A DNA stretch of 64,000 nt from Heliomicrobium modesticaldum Ice1 (GCF_000019165.1 NC_010337.2:227501-291500), one strand, 5' to 3'. Shown: positions 30,893 to 40,362, counted from the stretch's first letter. Numbers and translations are program-made. The notes: generated by a model from the letters alone, not told the origin.

Positions 30893-32806
30893 GAGTCTGT
30901 CTAAAAACCCCCTCAAGAGAGGGCAAAAAGCAAGACGTTTTTATATGGAAATTGGTGGAATTTAAAGGGAATTCGACTCTTCGCGTCGAAGGATATAGGT
31001 ACAAAGACTGTTTATAGCGAGGCGATGTACCTTGTTTCGATTCGATGTGGACCCCCAAGTTAGCTTTTACGACTTTGCAGCCCTCTGGGACCAACTTGTG
31101 CCTGCCGATTCCGTCTTTCGCCTGTTTCGTGAATTGGCGCCCCTATTAATACAACCGGAGGATTTTACAGGTCTCTATTGCCTTGACAACGGACGTCCCA
31201 GTCATGCGGCCCGGCAGATGACGATGGCCTGCATGTTACAGGAAATGCTGGGCGAAACAGACCGGGGGATGGAAGCACAGACACGTGTGAACATCGAGGT
31301 CAAGTTTGCGTTAGGAATGGCCCTCGATGAACCGGGCATTGATCACGCCAATTTTGGCGTCCACCGGCAACGGCTCATCCAAAAGGAACTTGATAAGGTC
31401 TATCTCGATCGCTTTATCCGGTTGATGTACTACCTGGGCGTTTTGACAGGGAAAGAACCTTGGATAACGGACACGACCCATGTCATAGCTCCCATCAGTG
31501 CCCCCACGACCATCGAACTGATCCGCCAAGCCATGCGCCTGTTGGTGCGTCTTTTGGCGAAGCAATACAGTGTTCCATGGCATGCAATCCCCCATGCCCC
31601 TCGGGCGGTACGTTACCTGGAAACAGTGACGGAAGTGAAAGAGCATAACCTGGACGATAAGGCCAAAATGGAACGGCTTGTTGAAGTGGTCAGCGAGGCT
31701 GACGAACTGCTGGCCTACGTGGAGTCATCGGAGGCTTCGTGGAAGAAGAAGCCCGATGTCATTCATTACGCCCTTTTGCTTTGCCGTATCCTCCGTGAAC
31801 GAATCATTCGGAAAGATGATGGAACTCTTGAGATAGCCCCCGGCGGTTCTGTCAAAGATATGATAGTTTCGGCTGTAGACAGCGAAGCCCGTTTCGGTTG
31901 TAAGGGCAAGACGAAATGGCGCGGGTATAAGATGGCCATCGTCGAAGTCGGAAATTCCGGATTTATCGCCGCCGCCGAGGCCATGAAAGCCAACGACTAT
32001 GACGGCTCCAGTCTGGTGCCGTTAGCGGATCAGCTTCCCACCGATTGTGTAGAAAACCCGACGATCATTGGAGATACCCACTATGGTGCGGGCGATGACC
32101 GTGTCACCCTCAAGGAAAAAGGCATTGACGTAGTGGCGCCACTTTCACCAAAGACAAAATGTGATATCCTCGCGGGCGAGGGATTTCAAGTTTCCGAAGA
32201 CCAAACACAACTGATCTGCCCGAGAGGAAAAGTCATCACCACCTATTCGGAAGTGGCAGATGGGAAGAACTTCGTGCTTCGCGCCAAGGACCATGATTGC
32301 AAGCACTGCCCTCGTTACACGACCTGTTTTAAAGAAAAGAAACATCGGCGCACGATTTTTATTCACAACGCCTATGGTGTCATGCTCGAGGCGGCAAAGC
32401 ACTCCCAAACGAAAATCTATAAGGAACAGATGCGTCTTCGCAGCCGCATCGAAGCCAAGCAAAATGAACTGGTCAACCGTTACGGACTGCGCCGGGTTCG
32501 CCGTATCGGAAAACGAAATCTGGCTTATGCCGCCCGGCTCAGCGCGTTAGCGGCGAACTTTCAAAAACTCAACCGTCTACGAAATGATAAGAATGCAACC
32601 ATGGTGTTGGAGGTGAGTGCCTTACGCGGTGTTGCTTTCAAAAAAGCCGCATAAGGTGCAAGGGGGAGATCTGCCCTTTTTGAGGAAAATCCTCAAAAAG
32701 GGCCGGTGAGACCGATAAAAAGACTCTAGTTTTTTGCTGTTTGTATTAAAAAATCATGCTTTTGCAAGGGCTGGCTAGGGAATTTGCTTATTTTCTAGAC
32801 GGCCTC
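30893..32806 (+). mobile_element. IS1182-type insertion sequence, copy 1
   Basis: 1914 bp. Ends are imperfect inverted repeats GAGTCTGTCTAAAAA (left) and GAGGCCGTCTAGAAAA (right, read inwards). A hairpin of the form CCCTTTTTGAGG / CCTCAAAAAGGG lies after the transposase stop. Flanks are TTTTA on the left and TCTTA on the right, so a 5-bp target duplication is probable with one mutation. Boundaries were set by comparing the four copies in the window. Confidence 0.92.
31032..32654 (+). CDS. IS1182-type DDE transposase, copy 1
   Basis: 540 residues, starting at TTG 31032 after GAGG. The N-terminal helical region (FYDFAALWDQLVPADSVFRLF; QMTMACMLQEMLGETDRGM) is typical of IS1182/DUF772 proteins. 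DDE candidates are Asp in WITDTTHVIAP, Asp in IIGDTHYGAG and a late Glu in the region before RLRSRIEAKQ. A Cys-rich segment (DHDCKHCPRYTTCF) is also usual for this family. The protein is identical in all four copies here, so activity was recent. Confidence 0.93.
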   Translation: MFRFDVDPQVSFYDFAALWDQLVPADSVFRLFRELAPLLIQPEDFTGLYCLDNGRPSHAARQMTMACMLQEMLGETDRGMEAQTRVNIEVKFALGMALDEPGIDHANFGVHRQRLIQKELDKVYLDRFIRLMYYLGVLTGKEPWITDTTHVIAPISAPTTIELIRQAMRLLVRLLAKQYSVPWHAIPHAPRAVRYLETVTEVKEHNLDDKAKMERLVEVVSEADELLAYVESSEASWKKKPDVIHYALLLCRILRERIIRKDDGTLEIAPGGSVKDMIVSAVDSEARFGCKGKTKWRGYKMAIVEVGNSGFIAAAEAMKANDYDGSSLVPLADQLPTDCVENPTIIGDTHYGAGDDRVTLKEKGIDVVAPLSPKTKCDILAGEGFQVSEDQTQLICPRGKVITTYSEVADGKNFVLRAKDHDCKHCPRYTTCFKEKKHRRTIFIHNAYGVMLEAAKHSQTKIYKEQMRLRSRIEAKQNELVNRYGLRRVRRIGKRNLAYAARLSALAANFQKLNRLRNDKNATMVLEVSALRGVAFKKAA

Positions 32807-32896
32807 TCTTAGGTGTAATCTACCCTACGTGCTTCCTTGCGGAGCGACAATCTGGAGTGCACCAGGCTGCTGAGGTCCGTCTAATCATCGGGCTGT

Positions 32897-33004
32897 AACG
32901 CACCATAGTATTACGACCTCTCTTCGCCAACCGTATGTGGGGTGATTCGACAAATTCTGTTTTCATTCTCTTGAGCGCCCCGTGGCAGGACATGTTTGTC
33001 TAAT
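32897..33004 (-). repeat. Left arm of a 108-bp inverted repeat
   Basis: Reverse complement of 35608-35715 with about 105 of 108 bases matching. Each arm contains a GC hairpin (the right arm reads GCCCCGCCACGGGGCGC) at its inner end. The pair encloses the dGTPase unit. The inner edge of this arm fuses to an IS3 fragment through a shared TCTAATG. Confidence 0.9.
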
Positions 33005-33341
33005 GTCTTTTCGCCGAGTAGCTTTTTCAGTGCTATGTTTTCGGATTCCAATCGCTTAAATTCTTGTGCGGACGGCACATACGGAGCAGTTTGTTTTGCG
33101 TCCGCCGGTGCTTCTTGGAAGCCCTTGTGTTGTGATTCTCGAATCCAGTAATACAGTCGTTTCGGGTCGATCCCATGTCGGCGGGCCACTTGTGTTGCAT
33201 TTCCCGCTTCCATGGCTTCTTGGATCAGCTGTTCCTTCAGTTCTTTTGGGTATCGATTTCGTCTCATATTCTTGACCCCTCCATGTGTTCTCATTGTAGC
33301 CCACTAGGGGGTCTTTGCTCAAATTCAATTAGGGGGCTTGA
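33001..33341 (-). pseudogene. Truncated IS3-type element: end plus N-terminal part of orfA
   Basis: Nearly identical to the right end of the complete IS3 copy at 35904-37501. It carries the start of orfA (MRRNRYPKELKEQLIQEA, a helix-turn-helix protein) down to LLGEKTL, after which the reading frame runs into the inverted-repeat arm and ends in unrelated residues. orfB is absent. It cannot be active, but it provides one IS end. Confidence 0.88.
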
Positions 33342-33558
33342 TAGATGTGTACGTCCTCCCTAAAGGCTTTTTATAATTATACTCCTTTAGGTCCTACGAC
33401 AACTAGCCTAACACAGGGGTAAATCTTGGCTAGCTAACAAACAGATGGCTCCATTCGTGCGTCTGGCCTCGTCGGTTCGATACCCTGACCTACGGTGTGT
33501 TGCCATTCTGGCTGGGTTGACTTTACATAATTTACGCTTCCGACGCTTACATGTAAAT

Positions 33559-34155
33559 TTATTTAACCACTCGACATTCGTAAAAGACAAAATAGGGATC
33601 ACCAACGGGCATGTGATTAACGTTCGTATTTAAAGCTAGACTCCATTCAACCATTACAGAAGTGTAATTAAAAATGTAATCTTTATATTTCACCCTTACG
33701 CGAGCACCATAACGAAAAAGCCGTTCGATTTCTTTTTTGTTTAAAAAGTTTTTTTGACCGTGTTCAGTTACAGTATGTGTTAAACGATCAACAAAAATTG
33801 TTACTGCTCTTCGACCTTTCGTTGTTAAGTTCCATAAGTCACCGTCGACCGATTCGATAATGGTAACTTTTTCTTTTAATTCCATGATTCCGCTTTTTAA
33901 AGCGATAAAATACGGGTAGTATATGACAATCCCGTTACTTCCAAACTGGGAAAGAAATTGAGTTCCTTTCTCCATCGCTTTTTCGGCTGTAACCCCAACT
34001 GCTCTAGGGAGATTGATATCATCGCCAGTTTTTACAGCCACCCGTATTGTCCATAGTAAACCGGGGTCAAGAAAGGTATTTTTCGAAAATATATTCCAAG
34101 GAGCGGCAGGAATTCCAATATGACGAAGTTCGTAAAATCCCTGTAATTTGTTCAC
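33559..34155 (-). CDS. Unknown 198-residue protein paired with the dGTPase
   Basis: Starts at GTG 34155 with AAGGAG 8 nt upstream and lies 66 nt after the dGTPase gene on the same strand, so the two form an operon. No domain recognised. Visible pieces: NKLQGFYELRHIGIPAAPWN, FSKNTFLDPGLLWTIRVAVK, a central basic/hydrophobic part (LTTKGRRAVTIFVDRLTH), and a C-terminal NVNHMPVGDPYFVFYE. It has no signal peptide or TM helix and few cysteines. Codon use is AT-rich compared with the core genes around it, suggesting transfer. A partner or inhibitor of the dGTPase, or a sensor, is possible, but nothing in the sequence proves it. Confidence 0.72.
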   Translation of the reverse strand: MNKLQGFYELRHIGIPAAPWNIFSKNTFLDPGLLWTIRVAVKTGDDINLPRAVGVTAEKAMEKGTQFLSQFGSNGIVIYYPYFIALKSGIMELKEKVTIIESVDGDLWNLTTKGRRAVTIFVDRLTHTVTEHGQKNFLNKKEIERLFRYGARVRVKYKDYIFNYTSVMVEWSLALNTNVNHMPVGDPYFVFYECRVVK

Positions 34156-34221
34156 AAGTAAATCTCCTTAATGCTATATAATCTAGGTATTCTACAGGGA
34201 TTTTAAAAATCCTACTTGATG

Positions 34222-35571
34222 CTAGTGAGATTGATCCCAATATAACTTTGAGAGTGCGTGGGACCCAAATAACTTTTTATAGGCTGCAATTGCGTAGGAA
34301 TCCATCATGCCAGAAATATAATCAATTACGTTCCGCCCCCTAGTGCAATAATTATTGTGTCCCTTTCGAAACTCAGGCGGCATAAGGTGGCAATCTTTAT
34401 TAAACTTCGTATCCATTAATACTTCAAACAATCCTCTAATTATTCTTTCACCCTGCAATTCGTATTGTTGAACGATGTCTGTCCGTTGAATACAGCGAAA
34501 TGTAATCGTTTTAAGTGCTTTTGCTAATTTACCATATTGGCCAAAAGTAAATTCCATCACGTTTTCGCTGCCTGTTTTCTTTTTAAAATCATCACTTATT
34601 TTTGCATACGTAACGTCTCTCATCAGTATATGAATTAGAAGAGAGGTAATCTCTTTAATGAAAATTGAGTTAAATTCTTCCGAGGTCTTCGCTTTATTTG
34701 CTTTCTCTTTTGCATTCTCGACAATGGAAGAGAACGTATTTAACAGAAGTTCTTTTTCCTTATCTGATAGTTTATTTTCCAGAAAGTACAACTGTAGTTC
34801 GTGTTGAAGTTCATCTATTGTAAATAGCCTGAGATTAAGTGAATCTTCTAAATCGTGCCCGGCATAGGCGATTTCATCGGCTAAATCCATTAATTGAGCA
34901 TCTATGGTTCTCAGCTTAAAATCACGAGAGCCTTTAAGCTGATTTATCATTTGGAAATCATTATCATAGATAAATTTATCTTTGTTAGCACTCCGTTGAT
35001 TATAATACTTAACTGTGCCAAGCAAAGTTCTATATGTCAAGTTAAGCCCACCATGATCTGGTATTTTCTTTTCGAGTGTCGTCAAGACCCTCAATGTTTG
35101 AGCATTTCCTTCAAAACCACCAAAGTCCTTCGAAATTTCATTCAGCACTCGTTCACCGCTGTGACCAAAAGGCGGATTTCCGATATCGTGCGCTAGCGCA
35201 CAGGCTTCGATCGCGTAGATATCTTCGTGCGAATATCCAAACTCATACGCAAAAGACCGGGCAATTTGTGCTACTTCTAAACTATGTGTTAATCTGTTTC
35301 TAAAGAAATGTTCATGACTTACGCCTAACAATTGCATTTTCCCCTGTAAGCGACGAAAAGATGAGGAGTAAAGAACTCTCGTATAATCTCTTTCAAGGGC
35401 ATGGCGGCTCCGTTGTGTGCTTGGCATATCGACACTGCTTTGACGCATATCATTAAAAAATGATACTTCGTCAAGAAGTTTCCGAGTTACTTCTTTTAAC
35501 TCCGAGAGTTTCTTTTCGCGGTCTTCGATCTGTCCCAAAAATTCAGGTAGTTCTTTCCGCTCGTCATTCAT
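34222..35571 (-). CDS. dGTPase-like HD-domain dNTP triphosphohydrolase
   Basis: 449 residues. HD-fold ligands are visible: His in NRLTHSLEVAQIARS (about 93), His-Asp in ALAHDIGNPPFGHSGE (about 127-128), and Asp in DLADEIAYAGHDLED. The dGTPase hallmarks FEGNAQTLRVL and LERDYTRVLYSSSFRRLQGK are also present. The family removes triphosphate from dGTP or other dNTPs; some members protect bacteria from phage by emptying the dNTP pool. Its gene is AT-rich, lies inside a 108-bp inverted-repeat unit beside CRISPR-Cas and IS elements, and is followed by an unknown gene. ATG 35571 has TAGGAG 9-10 nt upstream. A defence role is inferred from context. Confidence 0.9.
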   Translation of the reverse strand: MNDERKELPEFLGQIEDREKKLSELKEVTRKLLDEVSFFNDMRQSSVDMPSTQRSRHALERDYTRVLYSSSFRRLQGKMQLLGVSHEHFFRNRLTHSLEVAQIARSFAYEFGYSHEDIYAIEACALAHDIGNPPFGHSGERVLNEISKDFGGFEGNAQTLRVLTTLEKKIPDHGGLNLTYRTLLGTVKYYNQRSANKDKFIYDNDFQMINQLKGSRDFKLRTIDAQLMDLADEIAYAGHDLEDSLNLRLFTIDELQHELQLYFLENKLSDKEKELLLNTFSSIVENAKEKANKAKTSEEFNSIFIKEITSLLIHILMRDVTYAKISDDFKKKTGSENVMEFTFGQYGKLAKALKTITFRCIQRTDIVQQYELQGERIIRGLFEVLMDTKFNKDCHLMPPEFRKGHNNYCTRGRNVIDYISGMMDSYAIAAYKKLFGSHALSKLYWDQSH

Positions 35572-35607
35572 TTTATTCCACTCCTATTAAAAAGTGATTG
35601 AAATAAT

Positions 35608-35715
35608 ATTAGACAAACATGCCCCGCCACGGGGCGCTCAAGAGGATGAAAACAGAATTTGTCGAATCACCCCACATACGGTTGGCGAAGAGAGGTCGTA
35701 ATACTATGGTGCGTT
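35608..35715 (+). repeat. Right arm of the 108-bp inverted repeat
   Basis: Starts ATTAGACAAACATG, then the GC hairpin and AT-rich sequence ending GTCGTAATACTATGGTGCG. It lies 36 nt upstream of the dGTPase start, so the arm may hold its promoter. It contains no ORF of its own. Confidence 0.9.
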
Positions 35716-36015
35716 CATGAGTGATCGGTTAACCACTAATTTCCACAAGCTCGGTTTGACCAATAACAACTATGCAATGCTAATATCCTTTTGCAAATGA
35801 TGTAATCAACGCTAGAAAGTTCTCTTTTCGCAAAACATTCGGGTCAATCGCTTCCGCAACAAAGATACCCAATAGAAGATTGTATCCCTTAGGATGAATC
35901 GGTTCAACCCCCTAATTCTAGAGCGTAGACCCCTTATTCGCTGTTTTTCGTAGAGTCTCACAAAATTGACGATTGCGCTGATTCGGGGGGCTGCCGTCAC
36001 CGCCTCTTACAGGGT

Positions 36016-36095
36016 CCTATACAGACCAACGTCTATCAAGGGCAAGGGCTTCGCCACGCCTTCGGCGTCCCTTGACAGACGTCGGCCTGTATAGG
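36016..36095 (-). repeat. Long foldback hairpin between orfB and the left end of the IS3 element
   Basis: Two 27-nt arms (36016-36042 and 36069-36095) match at 24 positions. All three mismatches are A-C on the plus strand and therefore G-U pairs in minus-strand RNA. A second small hairpin (ACGCC / GGCGT) sits in the loop. This points to an RNA structure on the transposase strand, downstream of orfB. Confidence 0.85.
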
Positions 36096-36165
36096 GAACG
36101 TCAATTAGGCGGTCGACGTCGGGCTTTGCGCTTTAGCCTGCCTGGTCTATAGTGCGGCACCTATG

Positions 36166-37050
36166 CTACAGCGTGACAATAAAAGCGGGTACGTTCCCAT
36201 CCGCCAGCTGTCGACAAAACTCCGCAGGGGACATATTGTAGAGGCTGCCGTGGATTCGCCTCTGGTTGTAAAAGTCAATGTATTCTCCGACCACCTGGTA
36301 GGCGTCTTGGTAGGATTCAAAGGCATGCTTGATGTAGCACTCGCGTTCCAGATTTGCATGAAACGATTCGATATGGGCGTTTTTGTTCGGCGTCTTTGGG
36401 GGAATTCGTTCGTGTTCAACCTGGTATTGTTCGCACGTTTCCTCAAACACACGGCTGATAAACTGCGATCCATTGTCGGTTCGCACAATTGGCTTCTTTT
36501 CTTTTTCAAAGCAGTTTCGTTTCCACAACGCCCGTTTCAGCGTATTGGCTGCGTCAGCACCTTCACAATTTAACCCGATATGGTAATCTACAATCGAGCG
36601 ATCATAGACATCGATGAGCGACATGAGATAGAAGAAGCGATCTTCGCCGGCGATGTAGCCGTATTTGATGTCCATCTCCCAAAGTTCGTTGGAGGCGGTA
36701 ATGGTTCGGTTGCGCGCCATCCGGCGCGGATGTTTGGCCTTGATCTGACGTTGTGGCGATAGGATGTCTAACTCTTTGCATAGTCGATAGGTTTTTTTAT
36801 GGTTGATGATCAACTGATGCTGTTTATGAAGGCAGAGCCCCAGCTTTCGATATCCGTAGACGCTTTCTTCGCCAGCGATGAGCTCCATCAGGTATTCCTT
36901 AATTTGTTCATCGCTGATTCGCTTTCCGTCTTGTGTCCATGAATACCCTGGTTGCGGCCGTCCGCCATTGTATGCGCGCTCTTTCGGTTCTCTCTGTAGA
37001 CGTTGGCGCCGAGCGTAGTAGGTGGCTTCGTGAATGCCGATGACACGCAA
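36166..37050 (-). CDS. IS3-family transposase OrfB (rve/DDE)
   Basis: About 295 residues as an isolated frame. An HTH_21 segment (GEESVYGYRKLGLCL) is followed by the integrase core with Asp in LWEMDIKYGYIAGEDRF, Asp in IVRTDNGSQFIS, and Glu in NAHIESFHANLERE. It is normally made as an OrfAB fusion by -1 frameshifting: a CTTTTTT run on the plus strand (37128-37134; A6G on the coding strand) near the end of orfA puts the ribosome into the OrfB frame, which stays open from there. Confidence 0.93.
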   Translation of the reverse strand: MRVIGIHEATYYARRQRLQREPKERAYNGGRPQPGYSWTQDGKRISDEQIKEYLMELIAGEESVYGYRKLGLCLHKQHQLIINHKKTYRLCKELDILSPQRQIKAKHPRRMARNRTITASNELWEMDIKYGYIAGEDRFFYLMSLIDVYDRSIVDYHIGLNCEGADAANTLKRALWKRNCFEKEKKPIVRTDNGSQFISRVFEETCEQYQVEHERIPPKTPNKNAHIESFHANLERECYIKHAFESYQDAYQVVGEYIDFYNQRRIHGSLYNMSPAEFCRQLADGNVPAFIVTL

Positions 37051-37100
37051 GATAAAGGCAGTGCTGGCTTCCTCCCGAGCTACCCATTCATCGGCAACTT

Positions 37101-37427
37101 CTAATTTTTCCGATAGCTCGGGTTCTTCTTTTTTATTAAATCTTGCAATATTTGGATTTCTAATGTCTTTTCGCCGAGTAGCTTTTTCAGTGCTATGTTT
37201 TCGGATTCCAATCGCTTAAATTCTTGTGCGGACGGCACATACGGAGCAATTTGTTTTGCCTCCGCCGGTGCTTCTTGGAAGCCCTTGTGCTGTGATTCTC
37301 GAATCCAGTAATACAGCCGTTTCGGATCGATCCCATGTCGGCGGGCCACTTGTGTTGCATTTCCCACTTCCATGGCTTCTTGGATCAGCTGTTCCTTCAG
37401 TTCTTTTGGGTATCGATTTCGTCTCAT
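37101..37427 (-). CDS. IS3-family OrfA (helix-turn-helix)
   Basis: 109 residues: MRRNRYPKELKEQLIQEAME, ARRHGIDPKRLYYWIRES, and a leucine-zipper-like end RLESENIALKKLLGEKTLE. It binds the IS ends and forms the N-terminus of the OrfAB transposase. The slippery A6G (37128-37134) lies nine codons before its stop. Confidence 0.92.
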   Translation of the reverse strand: MRRNRYPKELKEQLIQEAMEVGNATQVARRHGIDPKRLYYWIRESQHKGFQEAPAEAKQIAPYVPSAQEFKRLESENIALKKLLGEKTLEIQILQDLIKKKNPSYRKN

Positions 37428-37501
37428 ATTCTTGACCCCTCCATGTGTTCTCATTGTAGCCCACTAGGGGGTCTTTGCTCAAATTCAATTAGGGGGCTTG
37501 A

Positions 37502-38241
37502 TAGAAACCACCGTCGCCCAACGATTGATCCGACGTATGGCCGAGACCTATGGAAAAATAACGGATGTATACACGTTAGACGCGCTGTTTGCCAAAGCAC
37601 CCGTCATTCATGCCGCTCTGGATGCAGGCGCTCATGTAGTTGTTCGCATGAAAGAAGAACGTCGACGGATAATGAAAGAGGCAAATGCCTGCTTTGCGAA
37701 CCGGCTTCCGGACTCCACTTGGGAAGAAAGAGATGGAAAAGGGAATACCGTTTACGTTCAAGCTTGGGACGAAGAGGGATTGGCACAATGGCCGCAAGTT
37801 CGCGTGCCCATGCGAATCGTAAAAATCATTCGTCATACCAACAAGACAGTCATCGAAGCAAACAAAGAAGTCTTTGTCACTGATGTGGTGGAGCGCTGGA
37901 TAGCAACCACATGCTCATCCGAAAAAGCGGATACCCAGACGATCGCACAAATTGCCGCCGCTCGTTGGGATATTGAGAATATTGGATTTCGCAACCTTAA
38001 GACGTTCAACGCCTTGGACCACTGCTTCGTGCACGATTCGGTGGCGATCAAAGCAATGATCGGATTTCAAGTGCTGGCTTTTAATCTTAAGCGATTGTTT
38101 TTCTTTCACCACCTCCCTGCCTCTTCTCGTAATCGAGATGTGCCGCTTCGATATCTCATTGATGAGATGCGCGAAGCGACGAGGTGGTTATCTTTACATC
38201 TATATCGTTGGGTCTGGGAGTGGGGCTTATCTACTGCCTAG
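37502..38241 (+). pseudogene. 3-prime fragment of an IS4-like transposase
   Basis: Nearly identical to the C-terminal 247 residues of the intact transposase at 47495-48856, beginning at ETTVAQRLIRRMAETYGK and ending WEWGLSTA. The 5-prime part is lost at the junction with the IS3 right end. The 3-prime untranslated part continues to 38394, is split by IS1182 copy 2, and resumes at 40309-40362 where the IS4-like terminal repeat ends (GCGTAGGTTCTG). Confidence 0.92.
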
Positions 38242-38394
38242 CTGACCAAGGGTGAAAGGGTGGGATTGCCTATCGAAGCACTGGTATAAACAAGGTGTTT
38301 TTTTCCATAAACTTGCGTAGGATAAATGCAACTGTCGACTGGATAATTTAAACATTTAAAGAGGGAATTGGTAAAGCCCTTAAATCGGTTAACC

Positions 38395-40308
38395 GAGTCT
38401 GTCTAAAAACCCCCTCAAGAGAGGGCAAAAAGCAAGACGTTTTTATATGGAAATTGGTGGAATTTAAAGGGAATTCGACTCTTCGCGTCGAAGGATATAG
38501 GTACAAAGACTGTTTATAGCGAGGCGATGTACCTTGTTTCGATTCGATGTGGACCCCCAAGTTAGCTTTTACGACTTTGCAGCCCTCTGGGACCAACTTG
38601 TGCCTGCCGATTCCGTCTTTCGCCTGTTTCGTGAATTGGCGCCCCTATTAATACAACCGGAGGATTTTACAGGTCTCTATTGCCTTGACAACGGACGTCC
38701 CAGTCATGCGGCCCGGCAGATGACGATGGCCTGCATGTTACAGGAAATGCTGGGCGAAACAGACCGGGGGATGGAAGCACAGACACGTGTGAACATCGAG
38801 GTCAAGTTTGCGTTAGGAATGGCCCTCGATGAACCGGGCATTGATCACGCCAATTTTGGCGTCCACCGGCAACGGCTCATCCAAAAGGAACTTGATAAGG
38901 TCTATCTCGATCGCTTTATCCGGTTGATGTACTACCTGGGCGTTTTGACAGGGAAAGAACCTTGGATAACGGACACGACCCATGTCATAGCTCCCATCAG
39001 TGCCCCCACGACCATCGAACTGATCCGCCAAGCCATGCGCCTGTTGGTGCGTCTTTTGGCGAAGCAATACAGTGTTCCATGGCATGCAATCCCCCATGCC
39101 CCTCGGGCGGTACGTTACCTGGAAACAGTGACGGAAGTGAAAGAGCATAACCTGGACGATAAGGCCAAAATGGAACGGCTTGTTGAAGTGGTCAGCGAGG
39201 CTGACGAACTGCTGGCCTACGTGGAGTCATCGGAGGCTTCGTGGAAGAAGAAGCCCGATGTCATTCATTACGCCCTTTTGCTTTGCCGTATCCTCCGTGA
39301 ACGAATCATTCGGAAAGATGATGGAACTCTTGAGATAGCCCCCGGCGGTTCTGTCAAAGATATGATAGTTTCGGCTGTAGACAGCGAAGCCCGTTTCGGT
39401 TGTAAGGGCAAGACGAAATGGCGCGGGTATAAGATGGCCATCGTCGAAGTCGGAAATTCCGGATTTATCGCCGCCGCCGAGGCCATGAAAGCCAACGACT
39501 ATGACGGCTCCAGTCTGGTGCCGTTAGCGGATCAGCTTCCCACCGATTGTGTAGAAAACCCGACGATCATTGGAGATACCCACTATGGTGCGGGCGATGA
39601 CCGTGTCACCCTCAAGGAAAAAGGCATTGACGTAGTGGCGCCACTTTCACCAAAGACAAAATGTGATATCCTCGCGGGCGAGGGATTTCAAGTTTCCGAA
39701 GACCAAACACAACTGATCTGCCCGAGAGGAAAAGTCATCACCACCTATTCGGAAGTGGCAGATGGGAAGAACTTCGTGCTTCGCGCCAAGGACCATGATT
39801 GCAAGCACTGCCCTCGTTACACGACCTGTTTTAAAGAAAAGAAACATCGGCGCACGATTTTTATTCACAACGCCTATGGTGTCATGCTCGAGGCGGCAAA
39901 GCACTCCCAAACGAAAATCTATAAGGAACAGATGCGTCTTCGCAGCCGCATCGAAGCCAAGCAAAATGAACTGGTCAACCGTTACGGACTGCGCCGGGTT
40001 CGCCGTATCGGAAAACGAAATCTGGCTTATGCCGCCCGGCTCAGCGCGTTAGCGGCGAACTTTCAAAAACTCAACCGTCTACGAAATGATAAGAATGCAA
40101 CCATGGTGTTGGAGGTGAGTGCCTTACGCGGTGTTGCTTTCAAAAAAGCCGCATAAGGTGCAAGGGGGAGATCTGCCCTTTTTGAGGAAAATCCTCAAAA
40201 AGGGCCGGTGAGACCGATAAAAAGACTCTAGTTTTTTGCTGTTTGTATTAAAAAATCATGCTTTTGCAAGGGCTGGCTAGGGAATTTGCTTATTTTCTAG
40301 ACGGCCTC
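38395..40308 (+). mobile_element. IS1182-type insertion sequence, copy 2
   Basis: 1914 bp, inserted in the 3-prime tail of the truncated IS4-like element. Flanks give a 5-bp target duplication TAACC; the uninterrupted version of the target is seen at 49005-49015 in the intact IS4-like copy (GGTTAACCGTAAG). This shows both the exact IS boundaries and the order of insertions. Confidence 0.95.
38534..40156 (+). CDS. IS1182-type DDE transposase, copy 2
   Basis: 540 residues, identical to the protein of copy 1 (31032-32654). TTG start, intact. Confidence 0.93.
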   Translation: MFRFDVDPQVSFYDFAALWDQLVPADSVFRLFRELAPLLIQPEDFTGLYCLDNGRPSHAARQMTMACMLQEMLGETDRGMEAQTRVNIEVKFALGMALDEPGIDHANFGVHRQRLIQKELDKVYLDRFIRLMYYLGVLTGKEPWITDTTHVIAPISAPTTIELIRQAMRLLVRLLAKQYSVPWHAIPHAPRAVRYLETVTEVKEHNLDDKAKMERLVEVVSEADELLAYVESSEASWKKKPDVIHYALLLCRILRERIIRKDDGTLEIAPGGSVKDMIVSAVDSEARFGCKGKTKWRGYKMAIVEVGNSGFIAAAEAMKANDYDGSSLVPLADQLPTDCVENPTIIGDTHYGAGDDRVTLKEKGIDVVAPLSPKTKCDILAGEGFQVSEDQTQLICPRGKVITTYSEVADGKNFVLRAKDHDCKHCPRYTTCFKEKKHRRTIFIHNAYGVMLEAAKHSQTKIYKEQMRLRSRIEAKQNELVNRYGLRRVRRIGKRNLAYAARLSALAANFQKLNRLRNDKNATMVLEVSALRGVAFKKAA

Positions 40309-40362
40309 TAACCGTAAGAGGTCGCTAACCCACTTGGCATTATTTGGATTGCGTAGGTTCTG

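Larger units (their letters stand above)
35904..37501 (-). mobile_element. Complete IS3-type insertion sequence
   Basis: About 1.6 kb. Ends match as TCAACCCCCTAATT (left) and TCAAGCCCCCTAATT (right, read inwards), with a further shared AGACCCC. orfA and orfB overlap through a frameshift site, the IS3 family plan. Its right end abuts a truncated IS4-like transposase. The 110 nt left of orfB contain a long foldback. Confidence 0.88.

Noticed and set aside
33470-33500. tRNA T-arm-like string GGTTCGATACCCTGACC
   Set aside because: No acceptor stem, D-arm or anticodon arm could be assembled around it.
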